From Pyramidobacter porci (lineage in GTDB: Bacteria > Synergistota > Synergistia > Synergistales > Dethiosulfovibrionaceae), in the NCBI RefSeq assembly GCF_009695745.1, contig NZ_VUNH01000009.1, positions 83,990 through 147,989 on the forward strand: 64,000 nt of DNA, given 5' to 3'. This document shows, piece by piece, positions 33,701 through 43,845 of this stretch. Every line of letters begins with the position of its first letter. The stretch's first letter is position 1. A program made the translations under genes and the position numbers. Below the pieces are notes generated by a model. The model searched no databases, was not told the origin of the DNA, and was given only the letters and a program-made list of their open reading frames with translations.

Positions 33701-34732
33701 ATGATCATTGCCGTAGACGCCATGGGCGGCGATCACGGCGCTTCTGCCGTTTGTCCTGGTGTCATCGAAGCATGCAATAGAAACAGCGATCTCGAAATCG
33801 CTTTGATTGGGGATAAAACCGTCATTGAACCCTATCTGGACAAAGCTGACGGCAGCGTCCGAAGCCGCATTCACGTGGTCCATGCCGAGGAAGTGGTCGA
33901 TCCGAACGAGTCGCCCGCGAAGGCGATCCGCTGCAAAAAGCATTCCAGCATGCGCATCGCTATGGAAATGGTCCGGTCGGGCGAGGCCAAGGGCTGCGTT
34001 TCCTCCGGCAGCACCGGTGCGATCGTGGCCGGCGGCGTGCTTGTGGTCGGTCGTCTGAAAGGCATCGACCGGCCCGGCCTGGGGATCCTGCTTCCCACGA
34101 AGAAGCCGGTGTTCCTTCTCGACGCCGGAGCCACCGTGCGCTGCAAGCCGCTGAATCTGGTGCAGTTTTCGCTGATGGGTTCCGTCTACATGAAGGACGT
34201 GGAAAAGCTCTCCTCGTCGCCGCGGGTCTGCTTGCTTTCCAATGGTTCCGAAGAGATCAAGGGCGACGACGTCATCGTGGCGGCTCGCGAACGACTGCGC
34301 GCCAGCGACGACCTGAATTTCGGCGGTTATGTCGAAGCCAACCGCGTTCCCATGGGCGATGCGGACGTCGTGGTTTGCGACGGTTTTTCCGGCAACGTCA
34401 TGCTCAAGTCCTTTGAAGGATTGATCAAGTTCTGCAGGGGACTGGTCAAAGAAACCATCCAGGAGTCCTGGCTGGCGAAAGCCGGCGCGCTGCTGCTGTA
34501 TCCTTCCATGAAGAGACTTGGCGCGCGCGTCGATTATCAGCGCTACGGCGGTTCCGCGCTGATGGGCGTGAACGGTGCGGTGATCAAAGCTCACGGGCGT
34601 TCCAAAGCGCCCGCCATCGCCAACGCCATTGGCGTGGCCTACAGCTTTGTGGAACGTAACGCGCTGGAACGTATCCGTGAGGATATTGCACAGGAACTGG
34701 AAAAAGTTGCTGCCGAGGAGACTTTGTGCTGA
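33701..34732 (+). CDS. plsX: Phosphate acyltransferase PlsX
   Basis: 343 residues. Starts IIAVDAMGGDHG, the PlsX signature, and also has GCVSSGSTGAIVAGG and VCDGFSGNVMLKS-type motifs. It makes acyl-phosphate from acyl-ACP for phosphatidic acid synthesis. It begins 2 bp after fapR. A 7-bp-arm palindrome (AACGTTC/GAACGTT, about 34742-34759) lies in the 96-bp gap before fabK and may tune downstream expression. Confidence 0.95.
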   Translation: MIIAVDAMGGDHGASAVCPGVIEACNRNSDLEIALIGDKTVIEPYLDKADGSVRSRIHVVHAEEVVDPNESPAKAIRCKKHSSMRIAMEMVRSGEAKGCVSSGSTGAIVAGGVLVVGRLKGIDRPGLGILLPTKKPVFLLDAGATVRCKPLNLVQFSLMGSVYMKDVEKLSSSPRVCLLSNGSEEIKGDDVIVAARERLRASDDLNFGGYVEANRVPMGDADVVVCDGFSGNVMLKSFEGLIKFCRGLVKETIQESWLAKAGALLLYPSMKRLGARVDYQRYGGSALMGVNGAVIKAHGRSKAPAIANAIGVAYSFVERNALERIREDIAQELEKVAAEETLC

Positions 34733-34828
34733 CGATCGCGCAACGTTCGTCGGAACGTTTGATAAGATTTGAGGGAATTGATGTCGGCTGCACTCTGACT
34801 GCGAAAAACGAAAGGGGTTCGTTTCTTC

Positions 34829-35770
34829 ATGCTCGGTAAGGAAATCACGGAACTTTTGGGAATTAAACATCCTGTGATCCAAGGGGCTATGGCTTGGATC
34901 GCCAATGCGGAACTGGCCGCTGCGGTCAGCAATGCAGGCGGCCTTGGTATCATCGCCGCAGGAGCGACGCCGCCCGAGCTGCTGGAGAAAGAATTGCTCA
35001 AGATTCGCGAGTTGACCGACAAGCCCTACGGCATGAACATCATGCTTATGTCGCCGACGGCTCCCGCTGCGGTGGAGCTGGCCGCCAAGTATCGCATCAA
35101 AGTCATTACGACCGGCGCCGGCAACCCCGGCAAAGTGATCGAGCGATTAAGACCTCTTGGGGCGATCGTCATGCCCGTCGTCGCTTCCACGGCGGTGGCG
35201 ATCCGCGCCGTCCGTCAGGGCGCGCAGGCCGTAGTGGCCGAGGGCATGGAAGCCGGCGGGCATATCGGCGAGCTGACGACCATGGTGCTCACGCCCCTCG
35301 TGGCTCAAGCGGTGAAAGTTCCCGTTGTCTGCGCCGGCGGCATCGTCGACGGCCGCGGCATGGCGGCCGCTTTCTCTCTGGGGGCCAAGGGAGTTCAGGT
35401 GGGAACGCGCTTCGTTTGTTCCAAGGAATGCACGGTGCATCCCGATTACAAACAGGAACTTGTCAGGGCGAAGGAACGCTGCACCGCGGTGACCGGCGCC
35501 AGCACGGGGCATCCCGTGCGCTGCATCGCCAACAAGCTGACGAAGGAATTTCTCGATCTCGAGTACAATCACGCTCCGGTAGCCGAGATCGAAAAGTTGG
35601 GCACAGGCCGTCTCCGTGCCGCCGTCATCGACGGCGACATGGAACGGGGGTCCGTCATGGCCGGTCAGTCGGCTGCGCTGGTCGGAGACATCCGTTCCTG
35701 TGCCGATATCATCGAAAGCATGGTCGCCGAGGCCAAAACTATTCTCAAGGACTTGGAAACCAACGCTTAA
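34829..35770 (+). CDS. fabK: Enoyl-ACP reductase II FabK
   Basis: 313 residues, FMN-dependent TIM-barrel of the nitronate monooxygenase/FabK group. It begins ITELLGIKHPVIQGAMAWIA and has the FMN loops AEGMEAGGHIGELTT and CAGGIVDGRGMAAAF. The GGHIGE His is the catalytic residue of FabK. It reduces enoyl-ACP in fatty acid elongation and replaces FabI, so a triclosan-insensitive reductase is expected. It starts after AAAGGGG in the middle of the fab operon. Confidence 0.92.
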   Translation: MLGKEITELLGIKHPVIQGAMAWIANAELAAAVSNAGGLGIIAAGATPPELLEKELLKIRELTDKPYGMNIMLMSPTAPAAVELAAKYRIKVITTGAGNPGKVIERLRPLGAIVMPVVASTAVAIRAVRQGAQAVVAEGMEAGGHIGELTTMVLTPLVAQAVKVPVVCAGGIVDGRGMAAAFSLGAKGVQVGTRFVCSKECTVHPDYKQELVRAKERCTAVTGASTGHPVRCIANKLTKEFLDLEYNHAPVAEIEKLGTGRLRAAVIDGDMERGSVMAGQSAALVGDIRSCADIIESMVAEAKTILKDLETNA

Positions 35771-35785
35771 AAGGAGTCGAAGCCT

Positions 35786-36736
35786 ATGAAGTATGCGATC
35801 GTTTTTCCCGGCCAGGGCTCTCAGGCCGTTGGCATGGGAAAGGAACTGTGCGGCGTTTCCACGGCGGCAAAAGAGACTTTCGCCGAAGCTGACGAGGCTC
35901 TCGGATTTTCCCTCAGCGACATCATCTTCAACGGCCCCGAGGACAAGCTGGTCTTGACGGCCTACACTCAGCCCGCTATTTTGGCGATGTCCATCGCCGT
36001 GTTCCGCGCGCTTCAGGAAAAAGGCGTGACGTTGGATCCCGCTTTTGTAGCCGGGCACAGCCTCGGCGAGTACACGGCCCTCGTCGCCAGCGGCGTGCTG
36101 TCGCTGGCCGACGGCGTGCGCCTTGTGCACAAGCGAGGATCCTTCATGCAGGAGGCCGTGCCTCGAGGCGTGGGAGCCATGGCGGCGATCCTCGGACTTG
36201 AAGCCGACGCGGTCCGCGCCGTCTGCGCAGAAGCCGCTCAGGGGGAAGTCTGCGAAGCGGCGAATTACAATACGCCGGTGCAGATCGTCATCTCCGGCCA
36301 TACGGCCGCGGTGGAGCGCGCCGTCGCGCTGGCTTCCGCAAAAGGCGCCAAGCGTTCCGTGATGCTGAACGTGAGCGCTCCGTTCCACTGCTCGCTGATG
36401 CGCCCTGTGGCGGACCGTCTGGCGGCCGAAATGGAAAAGTGCGTTTGGAATCCTGGGCGCTGCCCGCTGGTCGCCAACGTTTCCGCCCAACCGGTCAGCG
36501 ACGTTTCCGCGATTCGCGACGGACTGTACGCTCAGACGTACAGCCCCGTCAGATGGACCGAAAGCGTGCAGACCATGGCCGCTCGGGGCGTGGAAGGATT
36601 CATTGAAGTGGGCCCCGGCAAAGTGCTGGCCGGCACGGTCAAAAAGATCGCCCGTCAGGCCGCGGTGCTCAACGTGGAACAGCCGGCCGATCTTGAGCAG
36701 GTCGTCCCCTTTATAGAGCGAAAGGCGGAAGCATAG
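35786..36736 (+). CDS. fabD: Malonyl-CoA:ACP transacylase FabD
   Basis: 316 residues. N-terminal FPGQGSQAVGMGKEL, nucleophile Ser in GHSLGEYTALV, conserved Gln/Arg regions VHKRGSFMQEA and the catalytic His in VSAPFHCSLM. It loads malonyl groups onto ACP. It starts 15 bp after fabK following AAAAGGAG. No residue is missing. Confidence 0.95.
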   Translation: MKYAIVFPGQGSQAVGMGKELCGVSTAAKETFAEADEALGFSLSDIIFNGPEDKLVLTAYTQPAILAMSIAVFRALQEKGVTLDPAFVAGHSLGEYTALVASGVLSLADGVRLVHKRGSFMQEAVPRGVGAMAAILGLEADAVRAVCAEAAQGEVCEAANYNTPVQIVISGHTAAVERAVALASAKGAKRSVMLNVSAPFHCSLMRPVADRLAAEMEKCVWNPGRCPLVANVSAQPVSDVSAIRDGLYAQTYSPVRWTESVQTMAARGVEGFIEVGPGKVLAGTVKKIARQAAVLNVEQPADLEQVVPFIERKAEA

Positions 36737-36738
36737 CG

Positions 36739-37476
36739 ATGGCCCGCATTGCATTGGTTACCGGCGCCGGCCGCGGCATCGGCCGCGCGGTGGCGAAACG
36801 GCTTGCCGCCGACGGCTGCGCCGTGGCGGTGAATTATCGTTCTTCGGCGGAAGCGGCTCAGTCCTTGGTGAACGAGATCACGGCCGCCGGCGGAAAAGCG
36901 ATGGCTTTTGCCGGCGACGTCTCCAGCCCCGAGGCGGTGAAAAAGCTTTTCGACGACGTCAAAGAAGCTCTCGGCCCCGTCGAGATCCTCGTCAACAACG
37001 CCGGGCAGACGAAAGACGGGCTTTTGATGCGGATGAAAGACTCCGATTGGGACGACGTGCTCAACGCCGATCTCAAGTCCGTGTTCCTCTGCACGCGCGA
37101 AGCGGTCAAAGCCATGGTCCGCGCCCGCTGGGGCCGGATCGTCAACATCTCTTCGGTGGTGGGCGTCACGGGCAATCCCGGACAGGCCAATTACGGCGCG
37201 GCAAAGGCCGGCGTGATCGGTTTCAGCAAGTGCGTGGCGCGTGAATACGCCGCCAAGGGCGTGACGGTGAACTGCGTCGCCCCCGGTTACATCGCCACCG
37301 ATATGACGAAAATTCTGAGCGACGCCGCCAAGGAGGCGATCCTGACGGGCATCCCGCAGGGACGTCAGGGCGAGCCAGAGGACATCGCCAACGCCGTGTC
37401 CTTCTTCGCGCAGGAAAGCAGTTCTTACATCACAGGTCAGGTTCTCGCCGTCGACGGCGGGATGACAATGGCATAG
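36739..37476 (+). CDS. fabG: 3-oxoacyl-ACP reductase FabG
   Basis: 245 residues, short-chain dehydrogenase. NADP-binding motif TGAGRGIGRAVA, NNAG motif, catalytic Ser in NISSVVG and the YxxxK in NYGAAKAG. The C-terminal GQVLAVDGGMTM is typical of FabG. It reduces 3-oxoacyl-ACP. Starts 2 bp after fabD and lies 47 bp upstream of acpP. Confidence 0.95.
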   Translation: MARIALVTGAGRGIGRAVAKRLAADGCAVAVNYRSSAEAAQSLVNEITAAGGKAMAFAGDVSSPEAVKKLFDDVKEALGPVEILVNNAGQTKDGLLMRMKDSDWDDVLNADLKSVFLCTREAVKAMVRARWGRIVNISSVVGVTGNPGQANYGAAKAGVIGFSKCVAREYAAKGVTVNCVAPGYIATDMTKILSDAAKEAILTGIPQGRQGEPEDIANAVSFFAQESSSYITGQVLAVDGGMTMA

Positions 37477-37523
37477 AGCGGTTCTTTTACAAGGCCGCAT
37501 ATTTTATGGAGGTGCTTTGAGCT

Positions 37524-37775
37524 ATGACTAAAGCAGATGTTCTCGCTCGCCTGAAGGAAATCATTATCGACCGTCTTGACGTGGAAGAGGAGCAGATCCG
37601 TCCCGAGGCTTCCTTTGTGGAAGATCTCGGCGCCGATTCCCTTGACATCGTCGAGCTGATCATGGGCATCGAGGAAGAGTTCGACATCGAGATCCCCGAT
37701 GAGGATGCCGAGAAGCTGACCACTGTCGGTGAAGCAATCAACTACGCCGCCAGCAAGCTTGGCATTGAGGAGTAA
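37524..37775 (+). CDS. acpP: Acyl carrier protein
   Basis: 83 residues, acidic, four-helix ACP. The phosphopantetheine attachment Ser39 is in [10 protein letters not shown]. Normal length and sequence. It starts after TATGGAGGTG, and the gap to fabF is 107 bp. Confidence 0.96.
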   Translation: MTKADVLARLKEIIIDRLDVEEEQIRPEASFVEDLGADSLDIVELIMGIEEEFDIEIPDEDAEKLTTVGEAINYAASKLGIEE

Positions 37776-37882
37776 CTGAGCTGTATTTGCGGGGGAGAGG
37801 ATACCAGTACGGCGGTTCCTCTCCCGATTTTAAAGAAACACTTATCGTATTTCGCCCACCGAGGCGGCAAGGAGATCTCAAA

Positions 37883-39121
37883 ATGAATCGAAGAGTCGTG
37901 ATCACCGGGCTCGGCGTGGTCAGCCCCGTTGGCATCGGCAAGGATAATTACTGGCGCGCTCTTGAAGCGGGAGAAAACGGCATCAGGAACATCACCGCTT
38001 TCGACGCGTCCGACTACAATGTGAAAATTGCGGGCGAGGTTCTCGATTTTGATCCCGCCCTTTATGTGGCTAAAAAAGAGGCCAAGCGCACCGACCGCGT
38101 CATTCAGTTCTCGACGGCAGCGGCGTCGATGGCGCTTGAAGATGCAAAGCTTGATCCGGCTTCCGTCGATCCCTGGAAGTTCGGCGTTTACATCGGTTCC
38201 GGCACCGGCGGGCTGCATACCAGCTGGGAAGGATATCAGGATCTTTCCGAAAAAGGGCCTCGTCACGTCGGACCTTTCGCCATCCCGATGATGATCAGCA
38301 ACATGACCTCGGCCTACATCGCCATCAAGTACGGCTGCAAAGGCCCCAACATGTGCATCGTCACCGCCTGCGCGTCGTCGATCAACAGCATCGGCGAGGC
38401 GTGGTACGCCGTCCAGCGCGGTGACGCGGACGTGATGTTGGCCGGCGGCGCCGAGGCCTGCGTGATGGGATTGACCGTCGCCGGTTTTGCCTCCATGAAG
38501 GCGCTGTGCACGACCCACAACGACGATCCGGAGTGTGCGTGCCGCCCCTTCGACAAAGACCGCGCCGGTTTCATCGTCGCGGAGGGCGCCGGCGTTGTCG
38601 TTCTCGAAGATCTTGAACGCGCCCGCGCCCGCGGCGCCCATATTTACGGCGAGCTGACAGGCTACGGCGCCACCTGCGACGCCTATCATCTGACCGCTCC
38701 CGATCCCGACGGCGCCGGCGCCATGAAGGCCATGGAACTGGCCATGAAGCAGTCGGGCTGGAACGGCGTGGATTTGGTCAACGCCCATGGAACTTCCACT
38801 CATCTTAACGAGATTATGGAATCCAAGGCTATCAACGGACTGCTCGGCGACAAGGCGAAAGACACGCTCGTCACCTCCACCAAGTCGATCTTCGGCCACA
38901 CGCTCGGCGCGGCCGGCGGCGTGGCGGTCGTGGCGGCGCTCCAGGCCTTCGAGCAGGGGATCGTCCACAAGACGCGCAACTACGAAACGCCCGATCCCGA
39001 GTGCAACGTCAACGTTGTCGCCGAAACGCTGTACGACCGAAACGTCAAACGCATTCTCGTCAACAATTTCGGCTTCGGCGGGCACAACGGTGTGCTTGCG
39101 CTGCAGAAGTACGAAGGCTAA
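37883..39121 (+). CDS. fabF: 3-oxoacyl-ACP synthase II FabF
   Basis: 412 residues. KAS II triad: Cys in TACASSINS, His in NAHGTSTHLNE and His in SIFGHTLGAAGG. It begins NRRVVITGLGVVSPVGIG, the FabF consensus. It elongates acyl-ACP chains. The ATG at 37883 follows AAGGAGA and is preferred over an upstream frame extension. The stop overlaps the rnc start by one base. Confidence 0.95.
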   Translation: MNRRVVITGLGVVSPVGIGKDNYWRALEAGENGIRNITAFDASDYNVKIAGEVLDFDPALYVAKKEAKRTDRVIQFSTAAASMALEDAKLDPASVDPWKFGVYIGSGTGGLHTSWEGYQDLSEKGPRHVGPFAIPMMISNMTSAYIAIKYGCKGPNMCIVTACASSINSIGEAWYAVQRGDADVMLAGGAEACVMGLTVAGFASMKALCTTHNDDPECACRPFDKDRAGFIVAEGAGVVVLEDLERARARGAHIYGELTGYGATCDAYHLTAPDPDGAGAMKAMELAMKQSGWNGVDLVNAHGTSTHLNEIMESKAINGLLGDKAKDTLVTSTKSIFGHTLGAAGGVAVVAALQAFEQGIVHKTRNYETPDPECNVNVVAETLYDRNVKRILVNNFGFGGHNGVLALQKYEG

Positions 39122-39816
39122 TGAACGGAACGGAGCCGGCGCGGCAAAAAAGTCTGCTCGAGTTTCAGCGGCGCATCGGCTATGAATTCAACGATCCGGC
39201 CCTGCTGGAAGAAGCGCTGACTCATTCGTCCTACGCTCACGAACGGGGAGTTCCGTTCTGGAACGAGCGTCTCGAGTTTCTCGGCGACGCCGTGCTGGAA
39301 GTGCTGATCAGCGAGGAGCTGTTCCGCACCCGTCCCGATGCCAGCGAGGGACAGATGACCCGCGAGCGCGCCTCGCTGGTCCGCGAAGAAGTGCTTTCCG
39401 CCTGGGGGCACTCTTTGGGATTGGACGACCTGCTCCTTTTGGGAACGGGGCAGCGCGGCAGCGCCAGCGAAAACATGATCGGCGACGCGGTCGAGGCCCT
39501 GATCGGCGCGCTTTACCTTGACGGAGGGCTGGAACGGGCCCGGAATTTTTTGAGCCGGCGTCCGCGAGAAGCGGCGCGCGAGCAGCTCGACCCGAAGAGC
39601 CGTCTGCAGATTCTCTGTCAAGAACGGAACGGGCCGACGCCTTATTATGAACTGCTTCAGCGTAAAGGGCCGGAGCATGATCCGGTTTTCATCGTCCGGG
39701 CTTTGCTGGACGGCAAGGAACTTGCCCGCGGCAGAGGAACCAGCCGCAAGGCAGCTGAGCAGGCAGCAGCGAGAACTGCATTGAAATTGATCGAACCGCC
39801 AAAAAAACAGCTCTGA
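39121..39816 (+). CDS. rnc: Ribonuclease III
   Basis: 231 residues. The endonuclease domain has NERLEFLGDAVLEVLIS (the RNase III signature) and the second acidic cluster GDAVEALIGALY; the C-terminal double-stranded RNA-binding domain (about 160-228) ends in GTSRKAAEQAAARTAL. It processes rRNA precursors and other double-stranded RNA. It starts at the last base of fabF and is the last gene of the lipid operon, as in many bacteria. Confidence 0.95.
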   Translation: MNGTEPARQKSLLEFQRRIGYEFNDPALLEEALTHSSYAHERGVPFWNERLEFLGDAVLEVLISEELFRTRPDASEGQMTRERASLVREEVLSAWGHSLGLDDLLLLGTGQRGSASENMIGDAVEALIGALYLDGGLERARNFLSRRPREAAREQLDPKSRLQILCQERNGPTPYYELLQRKGPEHDPVFIVRALLDGKELARGRGTSRKAAEQAAARTALKLIEPPKKQL

Positions 39817-39819
39817 CAA

Positions 39820-39854
39820 AGATCGCTTGTCCGTCTGCGGACGAGCGATTTTTT
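39820..39854 (+). terminator. Intrinsic terminator of the fapR-rnc operon
   Basis: Twelve-base-pair stem ATCGCTTGTCCG / CGGACGAGCGAT with one mismatch and a 4-nt loop followed by T6. Confidence 0.88.
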
Positions 39855-39954
39855 ATGGCGAGGGCGTGATTTTATTTGTGCCTTCAACTTGATTTTGCCG
39901 CGTATTCGATTTAGAATCAATTTCCGTGAGGCGAAGGAAAGGGGAGAACCTGAC

Positions 39955-41259
39955 GTGACGAAAAGCGATGTGCCGCGGCGCTTTCGCGGCGTCATGGAAC
40001 GACGCGGCTGGCTCGGCCAGACGCCGGTGCTGCTCGGCGTTTCGGGCGGCAGCGACTCGATGAGCCTGCTCTGTCTTTTTTCCCAGCTTTACGAGCCTTC
40101 GCAGCTGATCGTGGTCCATATGGACCACGGCATCCGCGGCGCCTCGTGCGGCGACGGCGAGTTCGTGAAAAAGCGCTGCGCCGAATTGAGCGTGCGCTGC
40201 GTGATCGAGCGCCGCTCGGTCTCCGAATTGTCCCGAAAAGGGGAATCCGAGGAGGCGGCGGGGCGTCGACTTCGCTATGAGCTTTACGAAGAGACGGCGC
40301 AAAGATTCGGATGCCGTCTGGCGGCGTTGGGGCATACGCGCGACGACCTGGCCGAAAACGCGCTCATGAACATGGCCCGCGGCTGCGGGCTTTGGGGCGT
40401 GGCGGGGATGCCGGAACGGCGCGGTATGTATATCCGCCCGTTGCTTTCGTTCCGCCGCGAGGAACTGCGCGATTTTCTCCGCGCGCAGGGCTGGAGCTGG
40501 GTAGAAGACGAGACGAACGCTCTAAACATATACCGGCGCAATCGAGTCCGCAACGAAGTGATGCCCCTGCTGGCCCGCGAGGTCAATCCCGGCGTCGTCG
40601 AGCATCTGGCCTCTCTGGCCGAAGAGGCGCAGCTTTGGCGAAAGATGCAGGAAGATCATGCGGCCGCGCTGTGCCGCGAGGTCTCGCTGCCGCGGCGCGG
40701 CTGGCCGTGCTTGAGCCTGAGCAAGCTGCGCCGCGTCCACGAGTTCCAGCGCCGTGAACTGCTGCGTTTTGCGGGACGTCGGCTGGGGCTGACCGCTCTG
40801 ACCAGACCCCGCATCGAAGAGCTGGACCGCCTGATGTGCCGTTCCGGACGCTTTGTGTTCCAATGGGGCTCAGAGGTCGACGTGGAAGCCGGGGGCGGCA
40901 TGCTGTGCTGGCATCCGGCGGCGGAAAAGCGGCTGGAGGCGCTCCAGCTTTCGCTTGGCGAAACGGCGCGTTGGGGCGGCTGGAAAGTTTCGCTGCGGCT
41001 GAAGGGCGCCTCTGCGGAGGCCGATTTCGGCCTCCGCTGTCCGCTCGATGAAGCGCGGCCGGTCGTTCTGCAAAAAAATACTGAAAAATATGATGTGGCA
41101 ACATCTTTTTTCCCGGTAATTTCCCAGGAAAATGTTTTCCGGGCGGAAAAAAAACAAAATCGATGGGAAATCCTTTACCATAGTGTAAAATATAACGTCG
41201 TTGCTCAGGTTGTTTTGAGTCCCCTTGTCGGGCGCTGGAGGGAATCTTTATGGAATTGA
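39955..41259 (+). CDS. tilS: tRNA(Ile)-lysidine synthase TilS
   Basis: 434 residues. PP-loop ATP-binding motif SGGSDS at 30-35, GHTRDDLAENALMNMARG and the RPLLSFRREELRDFL motif of TilS. It converts C34 of tRNA(Ile) to lysidine, which is essential for AUA decoding. The start is a GTG at 39955 after AAAGGGGAG. The last 10 bp overlap hpt, the usual tilS-hpt-ftsH order. Confidence 0.93.
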   Translation: MTKSDVPRRFRGVMERRGWLGQTPVLLGVSGGSDSMSLLCLFSQLYEPSQLIVVHMDHGIRGASCGDGEFVKKRCAELSVRCVIERRSVSELSRKGESEEAAGRRLRYELYEETAQRFGCRLAALGHTRDDLAENALMNMARGCGLWGVAGMPERRGMYIRPLLSFRREELRDFLRAQGWSWVEDETNALNIYRRNRVRNEVMPLLAREVNPGVVEHLASLAEEAQLWRKMQEDHAAALCREVSLPRRGWPCLSLSKLRRVHEFQRRELLRFAGRRLGLTALTRPRIEELDRLMCRSGRFVFQWGSEVDVEAGGGMLCWHPAAEKRLEALQLSLGETARWGGWKVSLRLKGASAEADFGLRCPLDEARPVVLQKNTEKYDVATSFFPVISQENVFRAEKKQNRWEILYHSVKYNVVAQVVLSPLVGRWRESLWN

Positions 41260-41789
41260 AGGCAGCGGAAGTTTTGATCGCCAGGGAGCAGATCGCCGCG
41301 CGCGTTCGCGTGCTGGCGGCGGAAATCAGCCGCAGGTACGAAGGGCAGAGTTTGACCGTCATCGGCATCCTGCGCGGCGCGGTGATCTTCATGGCCGACC
41401 TGGTGCGTGAGATCTCGCCGTCGGTGAACGTCGTCATGGAGTTCATGAAGGCCGCCTCCTACGGCTCTTCGACCACATCGTCGGGCAAAGTGACCATCTC
41501 GCAGGGAACTGGCATCGCGGTGAAAGGGCGCAATATTTTGATCGTCGAGGACATCGTGGATACGGGGCTGACGCTGCAGCACCTGCGCGGATACTTCAAG
41601 GACGAGGGCGCCGCGTCCGTGGAAGTGTGCGTTTTGCTGGACAAAAAGGAACGGCGCGTCGTCGACGTGCCGGTGGAGTATACGGGATTCGTGATTCCCG
41701 ACGAGTTCGTGGTCGGCTACGGCATGGATTATGATCAGAAGATGCGCAACCTGCCTTCGATCCACACGGTGCGCTCCGTCTCGGAGTGA
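41250..41789 (+). CDS. hpt: Hypoxanthine phosphoribosyltransferase
   Basis: 179 residues. The PRPP-binding motif is NILIVEDIVDTGLTL, with IGILRGAVIFMADL and the C-terminal VGYGMDYDQKMRNLP. It salvages hypoxanthine or guanine with PRPP. It starts after GGAGGG and lies between tilS and ftsH. Confidence 0.93.
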   Translation: MELKAAEVLIAREQIAARVRVLAAEISRRYEGQSLTVIGILRGAVIFMADLVREISPSVNVVMEFMKAASYGSSTTSSGKVTISQGTGIAVKGRNILIVEDIVDTGLTLQHLRGYFKDEGAASVEVCVLLDKKERRVVDVPVEYTGFVIPDEFVVGYGMDYDQKMRNLPSIHTVRSVSE

Positions 41790-41816
41790 TGTTATGAATT
41801 TTAAGGAGGCGCCATT

Positions 41817-43793
41817 GTGCAGCGATTAATGAAGAATCTCGGCGTGTATTTGATCCTCGTGGTGCTCGTCGTCAGCGTTGTGAACATGTTTCTCACGCCT
41901 CAGACGGCGGGGCCGGAAGTGGCAGAGGTTCCTTACAGCCAATTCAAGACCGATCTGGCCGCGGGGCGAATCAAAAACTTCACGATCAACGATATGAAGG
42001 CCCAGGGGCGCTACGCCGACGGCAAAGCGTTCGTCAGCAACATCGTCGGCGTCAAGGACGTGGCCGAAGAAGCCGCCGCCCGGGGCGTGGAAGTGAAGAT
42101 CGCCGAGCCGCCGGAAACGCCGTGGTGGATGACGCTGGCTTCATCCGTGTTCCCCACGCTGCTGCTGATCGGCGTGTGGATCTTCTTTCTGCACAACATG
42201 CAGGGCGGCGGCGGAAAGGTCATGAGCTTTGCCAAAAGCAAGGCGAAAATGTTCCTCGACAACCGCCCCAAGGTGACCTTCAACGACGTGGCCGGCTGCG
42301 ACGAGGCCAAGGAAGAACTCAGGGAAGTGGTGGAGTTTCTCAAGTCCCCCGACCGCTTCACCAAGCTGGGAGCCAAAGTTCCCAAGGGAGTGCTGCTTCT
42401 CGGCTCGCCCGGGACCGGCAAGACTCTGCTGGCCCGAGCCTGCGCCGGCGAAGCCGACGTGCCGTTTTTCAGCACCAGCGGCTCCGACTTCGTGGAGATG
42501 TTCGTCGGCGTCGGCGCTTCGCGCGTGCGCGACCTGTTCGAGCAGGCCCGCAAGTATCAGCCCTGCCTCGTCTTCATCGACGAGATCGACGCCGTCGGCC
42601 GCCAGAGAGGCACCGGTCTCGGCGGCGGACACGACGAGCGCGAGCAGACGCTGAATCAGCTGCTCGTCGAGATGGACGGTTTCGACGAGAAGACCGGCAT
42701 CATCCTGATCGCGGCCACAAACCGTGCCGACGTGCTCGATCCGGCGCTGCTGCGCCCGGGACGTTTCGACCGTCACGTGGTCGTGGATACGCCCGACGTG
42801 AAAGGGCGCGAGGCGATTCTGAAAGTCCACGCCAAGGACAAGAAATTCGCGTCCGACGTTGATTTCGAGGTGCTGGCCAAACGCACGCCCGGCTTCGTCG
42901 GCGCCGATCTGGCCAACGTCATCAACGAGGCGGCGCTGCTGGCCGCCCGCAACGGCAAAACGGAGATCGGCATGGCCGAGCTGGAAGAGGGCATCGACCG
43001 CTCCATCGCCGGCCCCGAACGCAAGAGCCGCCTGATCGGCCCCCGCGAGAAGAAGATCATCGCCTACCACGAGACGGGGCACGCGATGGTGGCGAAACTG
43101 ATCCCCGGCTGCGATCCCGTGCACAAGATCTCGATTATCCCCCGCGGCAGCGCGGCGCTGGGCTACACGCTGCAGCTGCCGGCGGAAGACCGCTTTTTGG
43201 CCTCGAAGAACGAGCTGACCAGCAACATCTGCGTGCTGCTCGGCGGGCGCGTCACCGAAGAACTGGTCTTCGGCGACATCACCACCGGTGCCAGCAACGA
43301 CCTGGAACGCGCCACGCAGGTGGCCCGCAGCATGGTCACGCAGTACGGCATGAGCTCGCTGGGCCCCGTCGTGCTGGGACGCCAGCGCCACGAGGTGTTC
43401 CTCGGCCGCGATCTGGGCGAGGACCGCAACTACAGCGACCAGATCGCCTTCGCCATCGACGAGGAAGTCCGCAAGATCGTGGAGGAGTGTTACGTCCGCG
43501 TCAAGAATTTGCTGTCGGAGAACAGGGAGAAAGTCGATCTCGTCGCCGAAACGCTGCTCGATCGCGAAGTGATGGACGGTCACGACCTGGCGGTGCTGCT
43601 TGGCGAAGAAGAGCCCGTGCCCGAAAAGCCCGAGGAAAAAGTCGCGTCCGAAGGTGCCGATGTCCCCGCGCCGGAAGGACCGGCTCCGGCGGGAGAGAAA
43701 GCGACAGACGGCTTTATTCCGCGGGCTCCCGTCGTTTCCAACGAAATGACCCCGATGGAATGCAAAGAATCGTCCTCTGCAAAAGGCGAATAA
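41817..43793 (+). CDS. ftsH: ATP-dependent zinc metalloprotease FtsH
   Basis: 658 residues. Membrane segments at about 8-27 and 105-126 flank a small periplasmic domain. The AAA module has Walker A GSPGTGKT at 196-203, Walker [11 protein letters not shown] and the second region of homology; the zinc site is HETGH at 418-422 with a further Asp in the C-terminal half. The enzyme degrades membrane and regulatory proteins. A Glu/Pro/Ala-rich C-terminal tail follows. The GTG start is preceded by TAAGGAGG. Confidence 0.95.
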   Translation: MQRLMKNLGVYLILVVLVVSVVNMFLTPQTAGPEVAEVPYSQFKTDLAAGRIKNFTINDMKAQGRYADGKAFVSNIVGVKDVAEEAAARGVEVKIAEPPETPWWMTLASSVFPTLLLIGVWIFFLHNMQGGGGKVMSFAKSKAKMFLDNRPKVTFNDVAGCDEAKEELREVVEFLKSPDRFTKLGAKVPKGVLLLGSPGTGKTLLARACAGEADVPFFSTSGSDFVEMFVGVGASRVRDLFEQARKYQPCLVFIDEIDAVGRQRGTGLGGGHDEREQTLNQLLVEMDGFDEKTGIILIAATNRADVLDPALLRPGRFDRHVVVDTPDVKGREAILKVHAKDKKFASDVDFEVLAKRTPGFVGADLANVINEAALLAARNGKTEIGMAELEEGIDRSIAGPERKSRLIGPREKKIIAYHETGHAMVAKLIPGCDPVHKISIIPRGSAALGYTLQLPAEDRFLASKNELTSNICVLLGGRVTEELVFGDITTGASNDLERATQVARSMVTQYGMSSLGPVVLGRQRHEVFLGRDLGEDRNYSDQIAFAIDEEVRKIVEECYVRVKNLLSENREKVDLVAETLLDREVMDGHDLAVLLGEEEPVPEKPEEKVASEGADVPAPEGPAPAGEKATDGFIPRAPVVSNEMTPMECKESSSAKGE

Positions 43794-43806
43794 ACTGGTA
43801 CAATAT

Positions 43807-43845
43807 AAGGACGGAGTGGATTTTTCACTCCGTCCTTTTCTTTTT
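43807..43845 (+). terminator. Intrinsic terminator after ftsH
   Basis: Perfect 10-bp stem GGACGGAGTG / CACTCCGTCC with a 7-nt loop and a T-rich tail. Confidence 0.85.
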